In this document: in pieces, positions 23,726 to 31,675 of the stretch | Layout: each line of letters starts with the position of its first letter | Numbering within the stretch: position 1 is the stretch's first letter | Source: Erysipelotrichaceae bacterium | Lineage (GTDB): Bacteria > Bacillota_I > Bacilli_A > Erysipelotrichales > Erysipelotrichaceae | Direction of reading: 5' to 3' | Length of the DNA: 53,560 bases | NCBI GenBank assembly: GCA_022780745.1 | Contig: JALEVB010000084.1 | Location: 1 to 53,560 of the forward strand | Program-made: the position numbers and the translations under genes | Notes under the pieces: model-generated | The model's input: only the letters and a program-made list of their open reading frames with translations | Told to the model about the DNA's origin: nothing | Databases searched by the model: none

Positions 23726-25259
23726 TTTTTTCTATAATACTATTAGCTATCCGTATACCATCAACACCACTAGAAACAATACCGCCAGCATATCCAGCAC
23801 CTTCACCACATGGAAACAGATTGCTGATAGATATGCTTTCATATTGCTCATTTCTTGTCATACGGATAGGGCAGCTGCTTCTTGTTTCAGCTGCTATCAT
23901 TATTCCTTGGTTTATGAAACCAGGGATTTTTTTATCAAAATCATAGAAGGCTTCTTCTAATGCCATATTAATATCATCATTAAAGATATCATGGATATCA
24001 TGGAGTATATAGCCATTAGTGAAGGAAGTATCTATCACTAAAGGATCTAGTTTATTAGTTAGATAGTCTTTGATATTCATGACACAAGCTTTGTAACTTG
24101 AGCTAATGCTATATGCTTTTTCTTCAATGCGTTTTTGATATTCAAAACCAGCTAATGGATGATCAGATCCATAGTCACTTCTCTTTACTTGCACAAGGAT
24201 AGCACTATTGGCATTATTCATGGCTCGATCACTATAGCTCATACCATTAGTTACAATAGTATTTGCAATAGCGCTGCTATTGACAACGATACCACCAGGA
24301 CACATGCAGAATGAGTAAACACCACGATCATTGCTGGCATGATAGGTTAGACGATAAGATGCATTTGGTAGTTTTTGATAGTGTTGTTTATTCTGATTTT
24401 TGTTTATTAAGATCTGAGGGTGTTCAACACGTACTCCAACAGCATAATCTTTTTGTTCAAAAAAGACATTTTTGGCATATAGTTTTTGCATAGTATCATA
24501 GGCACTGTGCCCAATACATAGGGCAACATAGTCAAAATCATAATAGTTATCTTTGGTATATAATCCTACGATCTTATTGTTAATGATCTTAAAATCAGTT
24601 ACAGTTGTATCAAACATAAATGTACCACCTAATTTGATGATATATTCCCTGATATTTATTACGATATTTCTTAATTTGTCAGTACCTATATGAGGTAAAT
24701 TCTGATATTTTATTTTGGGATCTGCTCCAAATGTAACAAAGGTATCTAGTATTACTTTGACTCTTTTATCTTTGATACGACATGTTAGTTTGCCATCAGA
24801 GAAAGTACCGGCTCCACCTTCACCAAACTGAACATTGCTATTGGTATCTAGAATATTATTTTTCCAGAATGTTTCAACATCTTTTACTCTTTTGTCTACT
24901 TTTGATCCTCTTTCAAAGATAACTGGTTTTAGACCGCTTTTAGCTAATTCTAGAGCACAAAACATACCGCTAGGACCAAAGCCTACTACTGCCACTTTTG
25001 CTTGTTTATTGGCTTTTATTGTCTTGATATCAATAGGTTCATATAAGCTGACATCTTTATTCTTAAGATATTTATTTTCATTTTTAACATTAACAATAAC
25101 ATTATAAATATAATAAATATCATCATGTCTGGCATCAAGAGCTTCTCTTTCGATTTCATAACTAAAAATATCATTGCTATGACAATGGATCTTCTTTGCT
25201 ATCATATCTTTATTAATTTTTTCATCGATTTTACATTTAATATTATTAACTTTGATCAT
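23715..25259 (-). CDS. FAD-dependent oxidoreductase (COG2509-like)
   Basis: A 514-residue flavoprotein. Residues 1-80 form a small N-terminal domain; then comes the FAD-binding Rossmann motif VAVVGFGPSGMFCALELAKSG near residues 88-108, FERGSKVDKRV, and the family hallmark NVQFGEGGAGTFSDGKL near residues 145-161. Near the end CPIRMTRNEQY and NLFPCGEGAGYAGGIVSSGVDGIR complete the flavin site. The family is widespread in Firmicutes but has no firmly known reaction. It is transcribed convergently with the MATE gene and overlaps its last 11 bases. The ATG start at 25259 has no obvious strong ribosome site. Confidence 0.85.
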   Translation of the reverse strand: MIKVNNIKCKIDEKINKDMIAKKIHCHSNDIFSYEIEREALDARHDDIYYIYNVIVNVKNENKYLKNKDVSLYEPIDIKTIKANKQAKVAVVGFGPSGMFCALELAKSGLKPVIFERGSKVDKRVKDVETFWKNNILDTNSNVQFGEGGAGTFSDGKLTCRIKDKRVKVILDTFVTFGADPKIKYQNLPHIGTDKLRNIVINIREYIIKLGGTFMFDTTVTDFKIINNKIVGLYTKDNYYDFDYVALCIGHSAYDTMQKLYAKNVFFEQKDYAVGVRVEHPQILINKNQNKQHYQKLPNASYRLTYHASNDRGVYSFCMCPGGIVVNSSAIANTIVTNGMSYSDRAMNNANSAILVQVKRSDYGSDHPLAGFEYQKRIEEKAYSISSSYKACVMNIKDYLTNKLDPLVIDTSFTNGYILHDIHDIFNDDINMALEEAFYDFDKKIPGFINQGIMIAAETRSSCPIRMTRNEQYESISISNLFPCGEGAGYAGGIVSSGVDGIRIANSIIEKINQ

Positions 25260-25335
25260 GGGTATATTATAACTATAAAATTAATGATTAATAAAGATTA
25301 AATTAATTATCTTTCATTAAATTGTTATATATTAT

Positions 25336-25343
25336 GCTATAAT
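25336..25343 (+). promoter_or_regulatory. Extended -10 promoter of the CPBP-murT-gatD operon
   Basis: TGCTATAAT (TG at 25335-25336, TATAAT at 25338-25343) is a consensus extended -10; a recognisable -35 is absent. Transcripts would carry a leader of about 55 bases containing an A9 run and the hairpin at 25367-25387. Confidence 0.6.
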
Positions 25344-25366
25344 ATAAAAAAATTAAAAAAAAATTC

Positions 25367-25387
25367 AGGTATATTACATACCTTTTT
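25367..25387 (+). terminator. Terminator-like hairpin in the CPBP leader
   Basis: AGGTAT (25367-25372), a five-base loop, ATACCT (25378-25383) and TTTT. It lies between the promoter and the ribosome site (AAGGAGA at 25394-25400), so it could act as an attenuator. The stem is short. Confidence 0.45.
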
Positions 25388-25408
25388 ATATACAAGGAGA
25401 ATCATTAA

Positions 25409-26344
25409 GTGAGTCAAAAAAATAACCAGATTACTTACCAGGAAGCTAAAGCTCAAATCAATACTCTTGGTATTTCAATGTTTATGTATATCATTGTATT
25501 GATTGCCATAAGATATGGACTTATATTTATTAACTTAATAGTAGACACTAGTCAATATCCTGTGATGATCGTTTCTTTTGCTGCTATGGGTCTTTATATT
25601 TTATCATATTTTCTAGTAAGCTTTATTCCCTTTAAGGCTAGTGCCATTATCCTGGAATTGGATACTAAGGATTATAATAAAAAAAGAAAAATAAGTATTA
25701 CTAAATTATTAGCATTTATTTGTATTGGTATTGGAATAGAACTAATTGCAACTAGTGTAATTAGTATTTTTGGTTTGAAAAGTTTATCTATTCCAATATT
25801 AAATACTGCATTAATGGATTATCGTACTTATGATCGTATAGCATATAATATTTTATATATTATTTTTATCTTAATTATTAAGCCATATATAGATGAATAT
25901 GTATTCCGTGGTATCATTCAAAGACAGTTAGGACATTATTCACGTAGTTTTGGAGTAGTTGCCAGTGCTTTGTTATATGCCTTGGCACAGCCAACTATTA
26001 ATGAAGCTGTACCTTGTTTTTTCCTAGGTTTTTATCTTTCGTTGATATCAATTAAGTATCATTCAATTAAACCGACGATAGCTATTGTGCGAGGAATAGT
26101 ATTATTTTATTTAGTTAGTATTTTCATTCCAAAAGATTTCTTCTTTGTTATCATAGCTTTAGTAATAATTGTATATATTGTATCAGCATTATCGTTGTTT
26201 AATAATGTTTTAAGAATACCATTTATTACGATCAAAGCCTTTAATGCCCAACTTTGGACAATGTTTCTAAGTAGTTCATCAATTATTATTTGTATCATAA
26301 TACAAATTGTTAATTTTATTATTTATGAATTGTTGAGGATATGA
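25409..26344 (+). CDS. CPBP-type intramembrane protease homologue with altered active site
   Basis: A 311-residue membrane protein with about eight hydrophobic segments and a GTG start nine bases after AAGGAG. The CPBP (Abi, Rce1-like) core is at residues 155-215. IKPYIDEYVFRGIIQRQLG carries motif 1, but as DE (162-163) where the family has EE, with Arg167 kept. Motif 2, usually ending in a His such as GLAH, reads LLYALAQ, so a metal-type His is missing. It may be a non-catalytic or altered member. The next gene, murT, overlaps its stop (ATGA), so it may act on the cell wall with MurT/GatD; that is inference. Confidence 0.8.
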   Translation: MSQKNNQITYQEAKAQINTLGISMFMYIIVLIAIRYGLIFINLIVDTSQYPVMIVSFAAMGLYILSYFLVSFIPFKASAIILELDTKDYNKKRKISITKLLAFICIGIGIELIATSVISIFGLKSLSIPILNTALMDYRTYDRIAYNILYIIFILIIKPYIDEYVFRGIIQRQLGHYSRSFGVVASALLYALAQPTINEAVPCFFLGFYLSLISIKYHSIKPTIAIVRGIVLFYLVSIFIPKDFFFVIIALVIIVYIVSALSLFNNVLRIPFITIKAFNAQLWTMFLSSSSIIICIIIQIVNFIIYELLRI

Positions 26345-27675
26345 TCATGAGAATGATGTTAATAATAATTATATGTAAGATCGTTTATCATTTGAGTAAA
26401 TTAGCAGGTAAACAGGGTGTTACTTTAGCAGGACTTATCGCTTTAAAATTAGATAGAAATATTTTATCAAAACTGAGTAAACAGGTAAGAAAGAAGATTA
26501 TTATGGTATGTGGTACTAATGGTAAAACTACTACTAATAATTTATGTGCCTTAGCACTTAGAGCTAATGGGTATAAAGTAATTTATAATCAGACAGGTTC
26601 TAATATGCTAAATGGTATTGTTGCCTGTTTTGTTTTAAATTGTAATATCTTTGGAAAATTAGATCATGATTATGCATGTTTAGAAGTTGATGAAGCTAGT
26701 CTTAGAAGAATTATGCCTTCATGTAAAGCTGATATTATGATTCTAACTAATTTATTTCGTGATCAGCTTGATCGTTATGGTGAAATTGATATTACTATGG
26801 ATCTGTTAAAAGAGGGTTTATCATATAGTCCAGATTGTGAGCTTATCATTAACGCAGATGATGTTTTATCAAAATATTTTGCATATAATACTTCTTTGTC
26901 ATATATGACATTTGGTATAAAGGATAAAGTAGTTGATAGTATAGATAATGATATGAAGGAAGGAAGATTCTGTAAGGTATGTAATCATAAGATGGTATAT
27001 CGTTTCTATCATTATTCACAGCTAGGTGATTATTATTGTCCTAATTGTGGATTTGAAAGAGGTAAGATCGATGTTAATGGCTATGATATCTTGTATAAAG
27101 ATCATTGTGAAGTTAGTGTTGATAATGTTCGTTTAGTTACTAATTATAAGGGTTTTTATAATATTTATAATATTTTGGCTGCTAGCTGCTTGTTAATAAA
27201 AGAAAATTGTTCACTTGAAAAGTTTAATAGTGTTTTAAATCATTTTGAGCCAGAAAATGGAAGACTAGAGATCTTTCATATCAATGGAGTTAAAGTTACC
27301 TTGAATCTGGCTAAAAATCCTGCAGGTTTTAATCAGAATATTGCTTTATGTACTAATGATGATACTAATAAGGATATCGTAATTGTTATCAATGATAATG
27401 CTCAGGATGGTATAGATGTATCATGGCTTTGGGACGTTGATTTTGATAGGTTTAAAATGGATAAGGTAGACCATTTTATAACTTCAGGCACCAGATTTAA
27501 GGATATGCAGCTAAGATTGAAATATGTTGATATTGATAGTAAAGCTATCGAGGATTTTGAGGAAGCATTTACATATGCGATCAAAAATTGTCATAATAAA
27601 AATCTATATATATTAGTTAATTATACAGCACTATATCCAGCTCATGTCTTCTTAAAAAAATTAGAAAGAAGGTAG
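26341..27675 (+). CDS. murT: Lipid II isoglutaminyl synthase subunit MurT
   Basis: A 444-residue Mur-ligase-like ATPase. With GatD it amidates the alpha-carboxyl of D-Glu in lipid II, making D-isoglutamine, at the inner membrane face. It has a hydrophobic N-terminus, the ATP motif VCGTNGKTTTNN near residues 56-67, and a Mur central domain interrupted by a Cys4 zinc ribbon (CKVCNHK then CPNCGFE), the hallmark of MurT. The C-terminal domain has DNAQDGIDVSWLWDVDF, which holds the catalytic Asp region. GAGG precedes the ATG, which overlaps the CPBP stop. An ATG six bases later is also possible. gatD follows after six bases. Confidence 0.95.
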   Translation: MIMRMMLIIIICKIVYHLSKLAGKQGVTLAGLIALKLDRNILSKLSKQVRKKIIMVCGTNGKTTTNNLCALALRANGYKVIYNQTGSNMLNGIVACFVLNCNIFGKLDHDYACLEVDEASLRRIMPSCKADIMILTNLFRDQLDRYGEIDITMDLLKEGLSYSPDCELIINADDVLSKYFAYNTSLSYMTFGIKDKVVDSIDNDMKEGRFCKVCNHKMVYRFYHYSQLGDYYCPNCGFERGKIDVNGYDILYKDHCEVSVDNVRLVTNYKGFYNIYNILAASCLLIKENCSLEKFNSVLNHFEPENGRLEIFHINGVKVTLNLAKNPAGFNQNIALCTNDDTNKDIVIVINDNAQDGIDVSWLWDVDFDRFKMDKVDHFITSGTRFKDMQLRLKYVDIDSKAIEDFEEAFTYAIKNCHNKNLYILVNYTALYPAHVFLKKLERR

Positions 27676-27681
27676 ATCGAT

Positions 27682-28401
27682 ATGCGTACATTTAAAATAT
27701 ATCATTTATTTTATGATCTTTTAAATCTATATGGAGATCGAGGAAATATCGCCTGTATTGAAAAAAGACTAGCATGGCGCAATATTCCTTATGAAACGCA
27801 TTTGGTCACTATTGATGATGAATTTGATCTAAACGATGCTGATTTTGTTTTATTAGGCGGAGGATCAGATCGTGAACAGGCAATAGTATGTGATCGTTTA
27901 AAAGAAGTTAAAGATATTTTAGAAAAATATATTGAGTCAGATGGTGTTTTACTAGCAATCTGTGGCGGATATCAGTTATTAGGTACAAGTTATATTCTAA
28001 ATGGAGAAACCATCGAAGGATTAGGAATCTTAGATTTTAAAACGGTAAAAGGAGATACCAGGTTAATAGGTAATGTCGTAATTAATAGCAAGTGGTGTAA
28101 TAGTAAGGTAGTAGGCTTTGAAAATCATAGCGGACGTACGCTTATTAATGATTATGATAGTTTTGGTGATGTAATAGTAGGTTATGGCAATGATGGTAAA
28201 AAGCAAAAAGAGGGATTGGTATATAAGAATGTTATTGGTACTTATCTTCATGGTCCTTTGTTACCAAAAAATCCTGAAGTTGTTGATAAACTGATTTCAT
28301 TAGCTTTAAAAAGAAGAAATATCAATATTGAGTTAAAAGCTCTTGATGATAAACAAGAAATGGAAGCTAAAAATATCATGATCAATAGACTAAAAGGTTG
28401 A
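27682..28401 (+). CDS. gatD: Lipid II isoglutaminyl synthase glutaminase subunit GatD
   Basis: A 239-residue class I (CobB/CobQ-like) glutamine amidotransferase that releases ammonia from glutamine for MurT. The nucleophile Cys94 sits in LAICGGYQLLG and the catalytic His190 in GTYLHGPLLPKNPE, positions matching characterised GatD. YHLFYDLLNLYGDRGNIACIEKR at the N-terminus is typical of the family. The gene follows murT after six bases with GAAGG upstream. The pair is expected to be essential or nearly so for normal peptidoglycan cross-linking in this kind of organism. Confidence 0.95.
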   Translation: MRTFKIYHLFYDLLNLYGDRGNIACIEKRLAWRNIPYETHLVTIDDEFDLNDADFVLLGGGSDREQAIVCDRLKEVKDILEKYIESDGVLLAICGGYQLLGTSYILNGETIEGLGILDFKTVKGDTRLIGNVVINSKWCNSKVVGFENHSGRTLINDYDSFGDVIVGYGNDGKKQKEGLVYKNVIGTYLHGPLLPKNPEVVDKLISLALKRRNINIELKALDDKQEMEAKNIMINRLKG

Positions 28402-28416
28402 TTATGTGAAGTAATG

Positions 28417-28448
28417 TGAAAAATAGTAATTCTATTGCCTATTTTTCA
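28417..28448 (+). terminator. AT-rich stem-loop after gatD
   Basis: TGAAAAATAG (28417-28426) pairs perfectly with CTATTTTTCA (28439-28448) around a 12-base loop. The U-rich right arm could serve as terminator in either direction, though no long T run follows. Confidence 0.6.
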
Positions 28449-28461
28449 ACAAAGTTTTAAA

Positions 28462-28881
28462 ATGAAGATGGTGATGAATGTGAATAAGATCAAATATAAC
28501 ATAGCAAGATTTATGCAGGGTAGATATGGTTATGATCAGTTTAACAATTTCATTATTTTACTGTCTTTATTTTTTGCTTTTTTAAATATGTTTATTCACC
28601 ATGATATTATGGTTGTTATTTCTTACTGTTTATTATTCTATGCTGTTTTTAGAATGTTATCTAAGAATATATGGGATAGACAGAAGGAAAATTTTGCATA
28701 TTTGGATTATACTAAAGGAATTAGACAACATGGAAATGTTTTTAAACGTAATTTGAAGGATAAAGAATATAAATATTTTTTATGTCCTAATTGTAAACAA
28801 ATGGTTAGAGTTCCTAGAGGAAAGGGTAATATTGAAATCAAATGTCCAAAATGCCAACATAAGTTTGATAGAAAGAGTTGA
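28462..28881 (+). CDS. Small membrane protein with C-terminal zinc ribbon
   Basis: A 139-residue protein. Two hydrophobic helices near residues 28-46 and 49-65 are followed by a cytoplasmic tail ending in a zinc ribbon, CPNCKQMVRVPRGKGNIEIKCPKCQHKF (Cys pairs near residues 113-116 and 131-134). The function is unknown. I chose ATG 28462; several starts (28468, 28474, GTG 28480) are close and none has a clear ribosome site. A TTG at 28435 lies in the hairpin loop and is unlikely. The next small membrane protein gene starts three bases after the stop, so the two form an operon. Confidence 0.75.
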   Translation: MKMVMNVNKIKYNIARFMQGRYGYDQFNNFIILLSLFFAFLNMFIHHDIMVVISYCLLFYAVFRMLSKNIWDRQKENFAYLDYTKGIRQHGNVFKRNLKDKEYKYFLCPNCKQMVRVPRGKGNIEIKCPKCQHKFDRKS

Positions 28882-28884
28882 TTT

Positions 28885-29160
28885 ATGAGAACATTTATTT
28901 GGTTTTTTATTATTTTTGTTATTCTAGATTTGTTTTTGAGTTTTATTTTTAAAAATCCATTCTTATTTTTATTAATAATAGTAGCAATAGTTGCATATGG
29001 TGCATATAAGAATTATCAAAGACAAAAACAAATCGAACAGTTTCAGGAAGATATCAAACAACAGTTTGAGCAGGCAAATAATTATTATGAAAATAATAAT
29101 AGCTCAGCTGATCCTGATATTATCGATGTTGAATATACAGAAAAGGAAATTGAAAAATAG
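28885..29160 (+). CDS. Small membrane protein of unknown function
   Basis: A 91-residue protein with two hydrophobic helices (residues 4-22 and 25-42) and a charged, probably coiled, glutamine-rich tail. It ends DPDIIDVEYTEKE, an acidic tail of a kind seen on several Firmicute small proteins. It starts three bases after the zinc-ribbon gene. No family assignment. A terminator shared with the convergent RNase J gene follows. Confidence 0.7.
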   Translation: MRTFIWFFIIFVILDLFLSFIFKNPFLFLLIIVAIVAYGAYKNYQRQKQIEQFQEDIKQQFEQANNYYENNNSSADPDIIDVEYTEKEIEK

Positions 29161-29195
29161 CTATGTAAATTGATATACATAGCTATTTTCTTTTT
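29154..29195. terminator. Bidirectional terminator between the small membrane gene and RNase J
   Basis: A 14-base perfect stem, AAAATAGCTATGTA (29154-29167) with TACATAGCTATTTT (29176-29189), is followed by CTTTTTA on the plus strand. It covers the stop codons of both convergent genes. Confidence 0.88.
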
Positions 29196-30961
29196 ATTGA
29201 AGACTTTGGCTTGCTCATTTGAGCCATAGCATCTTTATGATTTAAGATAACCGGAATTACGATAGGATTACGATTAGTCTTTTGATATAAATATGGTTCT
29301 AAAGCTGCTCTTATGCAGTTCTTTAATTCGCCAAAGGTCGTTTTTTGCTGCATCTTGATTTTTAAAGCATCATAAACGATTCTTTCAGCTTCTTTTAATA
29401 AAGTCTGTGATTCTTTGATAAAGACAAAACCACGAGAAACAATATTAGGTAAACATAAGATCTTATTGTAGCGAGAATCAATAGTAACGATAACAGCTAC
29501 TAAACCATTATCAGCCAATAACTGACGATCTTTAATTACTGAAGTTGATAATCCTGATATGTCATTACCATCAACATAGATATCATCGGTTTGTATCCTT
29601 TCACTAGCTCTAAAGCATACTTCATCTCTTAATACTACCGCATCACCGTTAGCACAAATAAAACAGTTTTCTGCTGGAATACCAGTTTCTACAGCAGTAA
29701 GCATATGTTGTTTTAACATCTTATATTCACCATGCATAGGCATAAAATACTTTGGTTTGATCAATTGTAACATTAGTTTCTGTTCTTCTTGTGAAGCATG
29801 TCCAGTAGTATGTAAAGATGTTAAAGGTGAATTAACGATTACATTGGCACCAACTCTGGTCAACTGATTAACAACAGCAGAAACACTGGTACCATTGCCT
29901 GGAATAGGATTGCTTGAGAAAATTACTGTATCACCAGGAATGATCTTAATAAATCGATGAGTACCATTAGCAATTCTGCTTAAGGCAGCAAGCGGTTCAC
30001 CTTGAGATCCTGTACATAAGATACAAATCTTATTGGCAGGCAGAGTATTTAATTCGCTGGCACTAATAAAACTAGATTCAGGAATATTAATAACTTTAAG
30101 TCTTTTGGCAATATCGACAACATTTTCCATGCTTCGACCAAATACTGCAACTTTTCTTCCACAAATAACAGCTGATTCTAATATCTGTGATAATCTGGTC
30201 ACATTAGAAGCAAATGTTGATACAATTAATCTTCCTGGTGTTTTTCTTATCTGTTCTAGAATACTTTGTGCAACCTTCTTTTCTGAAATTGAGAATCCGC
30301 TAACAGAAGAATTAGTTGAATCACTTAATAATAGGGTAACACCAATTTGTCCAATATAAGCCATTTTCTGATAATCAGAATTCATTTGACCAATAGGTGT
30401 TAGATCGAATTTGAAGTCTCCTGTTTCAACAATACGACCATTAGGAGTATTGATCAATACGCCCAAAGAATCTGGTATAGAGTGAATAGTATCAAAAAAA
30501 CCAATATTAAAATATTTAGTTTCTATTCTTGATTCACCATTAATTTCTACTAACTTTACAGATTTAGTTAGTTTTCTTTCTTCTAGTTTTTTTGTGATCA
30601 AAGCACAAGCAAAACGAGGAGCATAAATGGTTTTTATTTTAATTGTTTGTAATAGAAATGGTATAGCTCCAATATGATCTTCATGACCATGAGTAATGAT
30701 AACTGCTTTGATTTTATGCTGATTTTTTACTAAATATGAAAAATCAGGTATTACATAATCTACACCAAGAAGGCTGTCTTCGGGAAATAAAACACCGACA
30801 TCGATGACGATGATCTCATCATCATGTTCGATACAATACATATTTTTACCTACTTCACCTAGTCCTCCTAGAGCGAATACTAAGGTATCATGTTTTAAGT
30901 CGTATGAATTATCGTTTTTATTTCTTGTGAATCTTGGTGGTTTTATTGAATTTTCTTTCAT
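29183..30961 (-). CDS. rnjA: Ribonuclease J
   Basis: A 592-residue metallo-beta-lactamase/beta-CASP ribonuclease with endo- and 5'-3' exonuclease activity in mRNA decay and rRNA maturation. The metal motif ITHGHEDHIGAIP is near residue 78; the beta-CASP motifs follow (SDSTN, then IVSTFASNVTRLSQI), and TTGHASQEEQ lies near residue 395. The C-terminal domain is present. On the minus strand AAAAGAGGT lies four bases before ATG 30961, so I prefer it over a TTG at 30988. It lies 49 bases after def on the same strand, likely one operon. RNase J1 or J2 cannot be decided without the partner. Confidence 0.93.
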   Translation of the reverse strand: MKENSIKPPRFTRNKNDNSYDLKHDTLVFALGGLGEVGKNMYCIEHDDEIIVIDVGVLFPEDSLLGVDYVIPDFSYLVKNQHKIKAVIITHGHEDHIGAIPFLLQTIKIKTIYAPRFACALITKKLEERKLTKSVKLVEINGESRIETKYFNIGFFDTIHSIPDSLGVLINTPNGRIVETGDFKFDLTPIGQMNSDYQKMAYIGQIGVTLLLSDSTNSSVSGFSISEKKVAQSILEQIRKTPGRLIVSTFASNVTRLSQILESAVICGRKVAVFGRSMENVVDIAKRLKVINIPESSFISASELNTLPANKICILCTGSQGEPLAALSRIANGTHRFIKIIPGDTVIFSSNPIPGNGTSVSAVVNQLTRVGANVIVNSPLTSLHTTGHASQEEQKLMLQLIKPKYFMPMHGEYKMLKQHMLTAVETGIPAENCFICANGDAVVLRDEVCFRASERIQTDDIYVDGNDISGLSTSVIKDRQLLADNGLVAVIVTIDSRYNKILCLPNIVSRGFVFIKESQTLLKEAERIVYDALKIKMQQKTTFGELKNCIRAALEPYLYQKTNRNPIVIPVILNHKDAMAQMSKPKSSIKRK

Positions 30962-31010
30962 TTTGACCTCTTTTCTATAAATCACCAATTACTATTAAAA
31001 GTATATCATA

Positions 31011-31577
31011 TTAAATTTCGATTGCATTATCTAATTTAATAAATGGATCTTCAGAATTAATATGATCGTAGAATAAAGTACCACTAAAATGATCTATTTC
31101 ATGCTGTAAGACAATAGCTAAATAACCATGTGCTCTAATTGTTACTTCTTTTTTTGTTAAATAATCATAAGCTTTGACTTTAATACGAGCACTACGATAA
31201 ATGTATCCTTCATGTTCAGCTTCTACTGATAGACATCCTTCACCGCTCTTTAAGTAACTTTGTTCAATTGAACTAGAAACGATCTTAGGATTAACTAAAC
31301 AGTATTCATATGTTACTTCATTATCATATTTGTCAATATCGCTACATATAATAGCTGTCATTTGTTTAGGTATTCCAACCTGAATGGCACTGATACCTAC
31401 AGCTGGTCTTAAGTTCTTTTTTTCTGCTAATTCAGGATCAGTACTTTCTTTGACATAATTATACATATCGATCATTAATTGTTCATCTTCCTTTGACAAT
31501 GGTAATTGAACAGGTAATGATTTTGTTCTTATTATTGGGTCATTATCTTTGATAATGGTATCATTATTGATTATCAT
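31011..31577 (-). CDS. def: Peptide deformylase
   Basis: A 188-residue metal enzyme that removes the formyl group from new proteins. All three motifs are present in the longer Gram-positive (type 2) form: GISAIQVGIPKQ near residues 61-72 (an altered GxGLAAxQ), SGEGCLSVEAE near residues 112-122 with the metal Cys, and LQHEIDHFSGTLF near residues 156-168 with the HExxH. GAAAGGA precedes the ATG on the minus strand. The promoter is in the 31614-31643 region, and RNase J follows downstream. Confidence 0.95.
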   Translation of the reverse strand: MIINNDTIIKDNDPIIRTKSLPVQLPLSKEDEQLMIDMYNYVKESTDPELAEKKNLRPAVGISAIQVGIPKQMTAIICSDIDKYDNEVTYEYCLVNPKIVSSSIEQSYLKSGEGCLSVEAEHEGYIYRSARIKVKAYDYLTKKEVTIRAHGYLAIVLQHEIDHFSGTLFYDHINSEDPFIKLDNAIEI

Positions 31578-31613
31578 TTTTTATTATTCCTTTCGAGTTA
31601 TAATATCTTATAT

Positions 31614-31643
31614 ATAATATCAAATATTTTTAAAATTGTACAA
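31614..31643 (-). promoter_or_regulatory. Promoter of def-rnjA
   Basis: On the minus strand TTGTAC (complement of 31638-31643) and TATTAT (complement of 31614-31619) lie 18 bases apart. The -35 shares the 8-base palindrome TTGTACAA with the divergent ftsW promoter. Confidence 0.55.
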
Positions 31644-31663
31644 AAAAATACATCACATATGAT
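31636..31663 (+). promoter_or_regulatory. Promoter of the ftsW operon
   Basis: TTGTAC (31636-31641), a 16-base spacer and TATGAT (31658-31663). An overlapping extended -10 (TGATAAAAT, 31660-31668) would start RNA at or next to the ATG at 31676. Either way the leader is only a few bases. Confidence 0.55.
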
Positions 31664-31675
31664 AAAATAAAAAAC

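Noticed and set aside
25355-25363. A9 tract in the CPBP leader as a phase-variation switch
   Set aside because: It lies outside the -35/-10 region and outside the coding frame, and runs of this length are common in such AT-rich gaps.
28435-28461. TTG 28435 as start of the zinc-ribbon membrane protein
   Set aside because: It lies in the loop of the 28417-28448 hairpin and has no ribosome site; the added nine residues do not look like part of the protein.
30961-30988. RNase J start at 30988
   Set aside because: That codon is TTG without a ribosome site, while ATG 30961 has AAAAGAGGT at the right distance.
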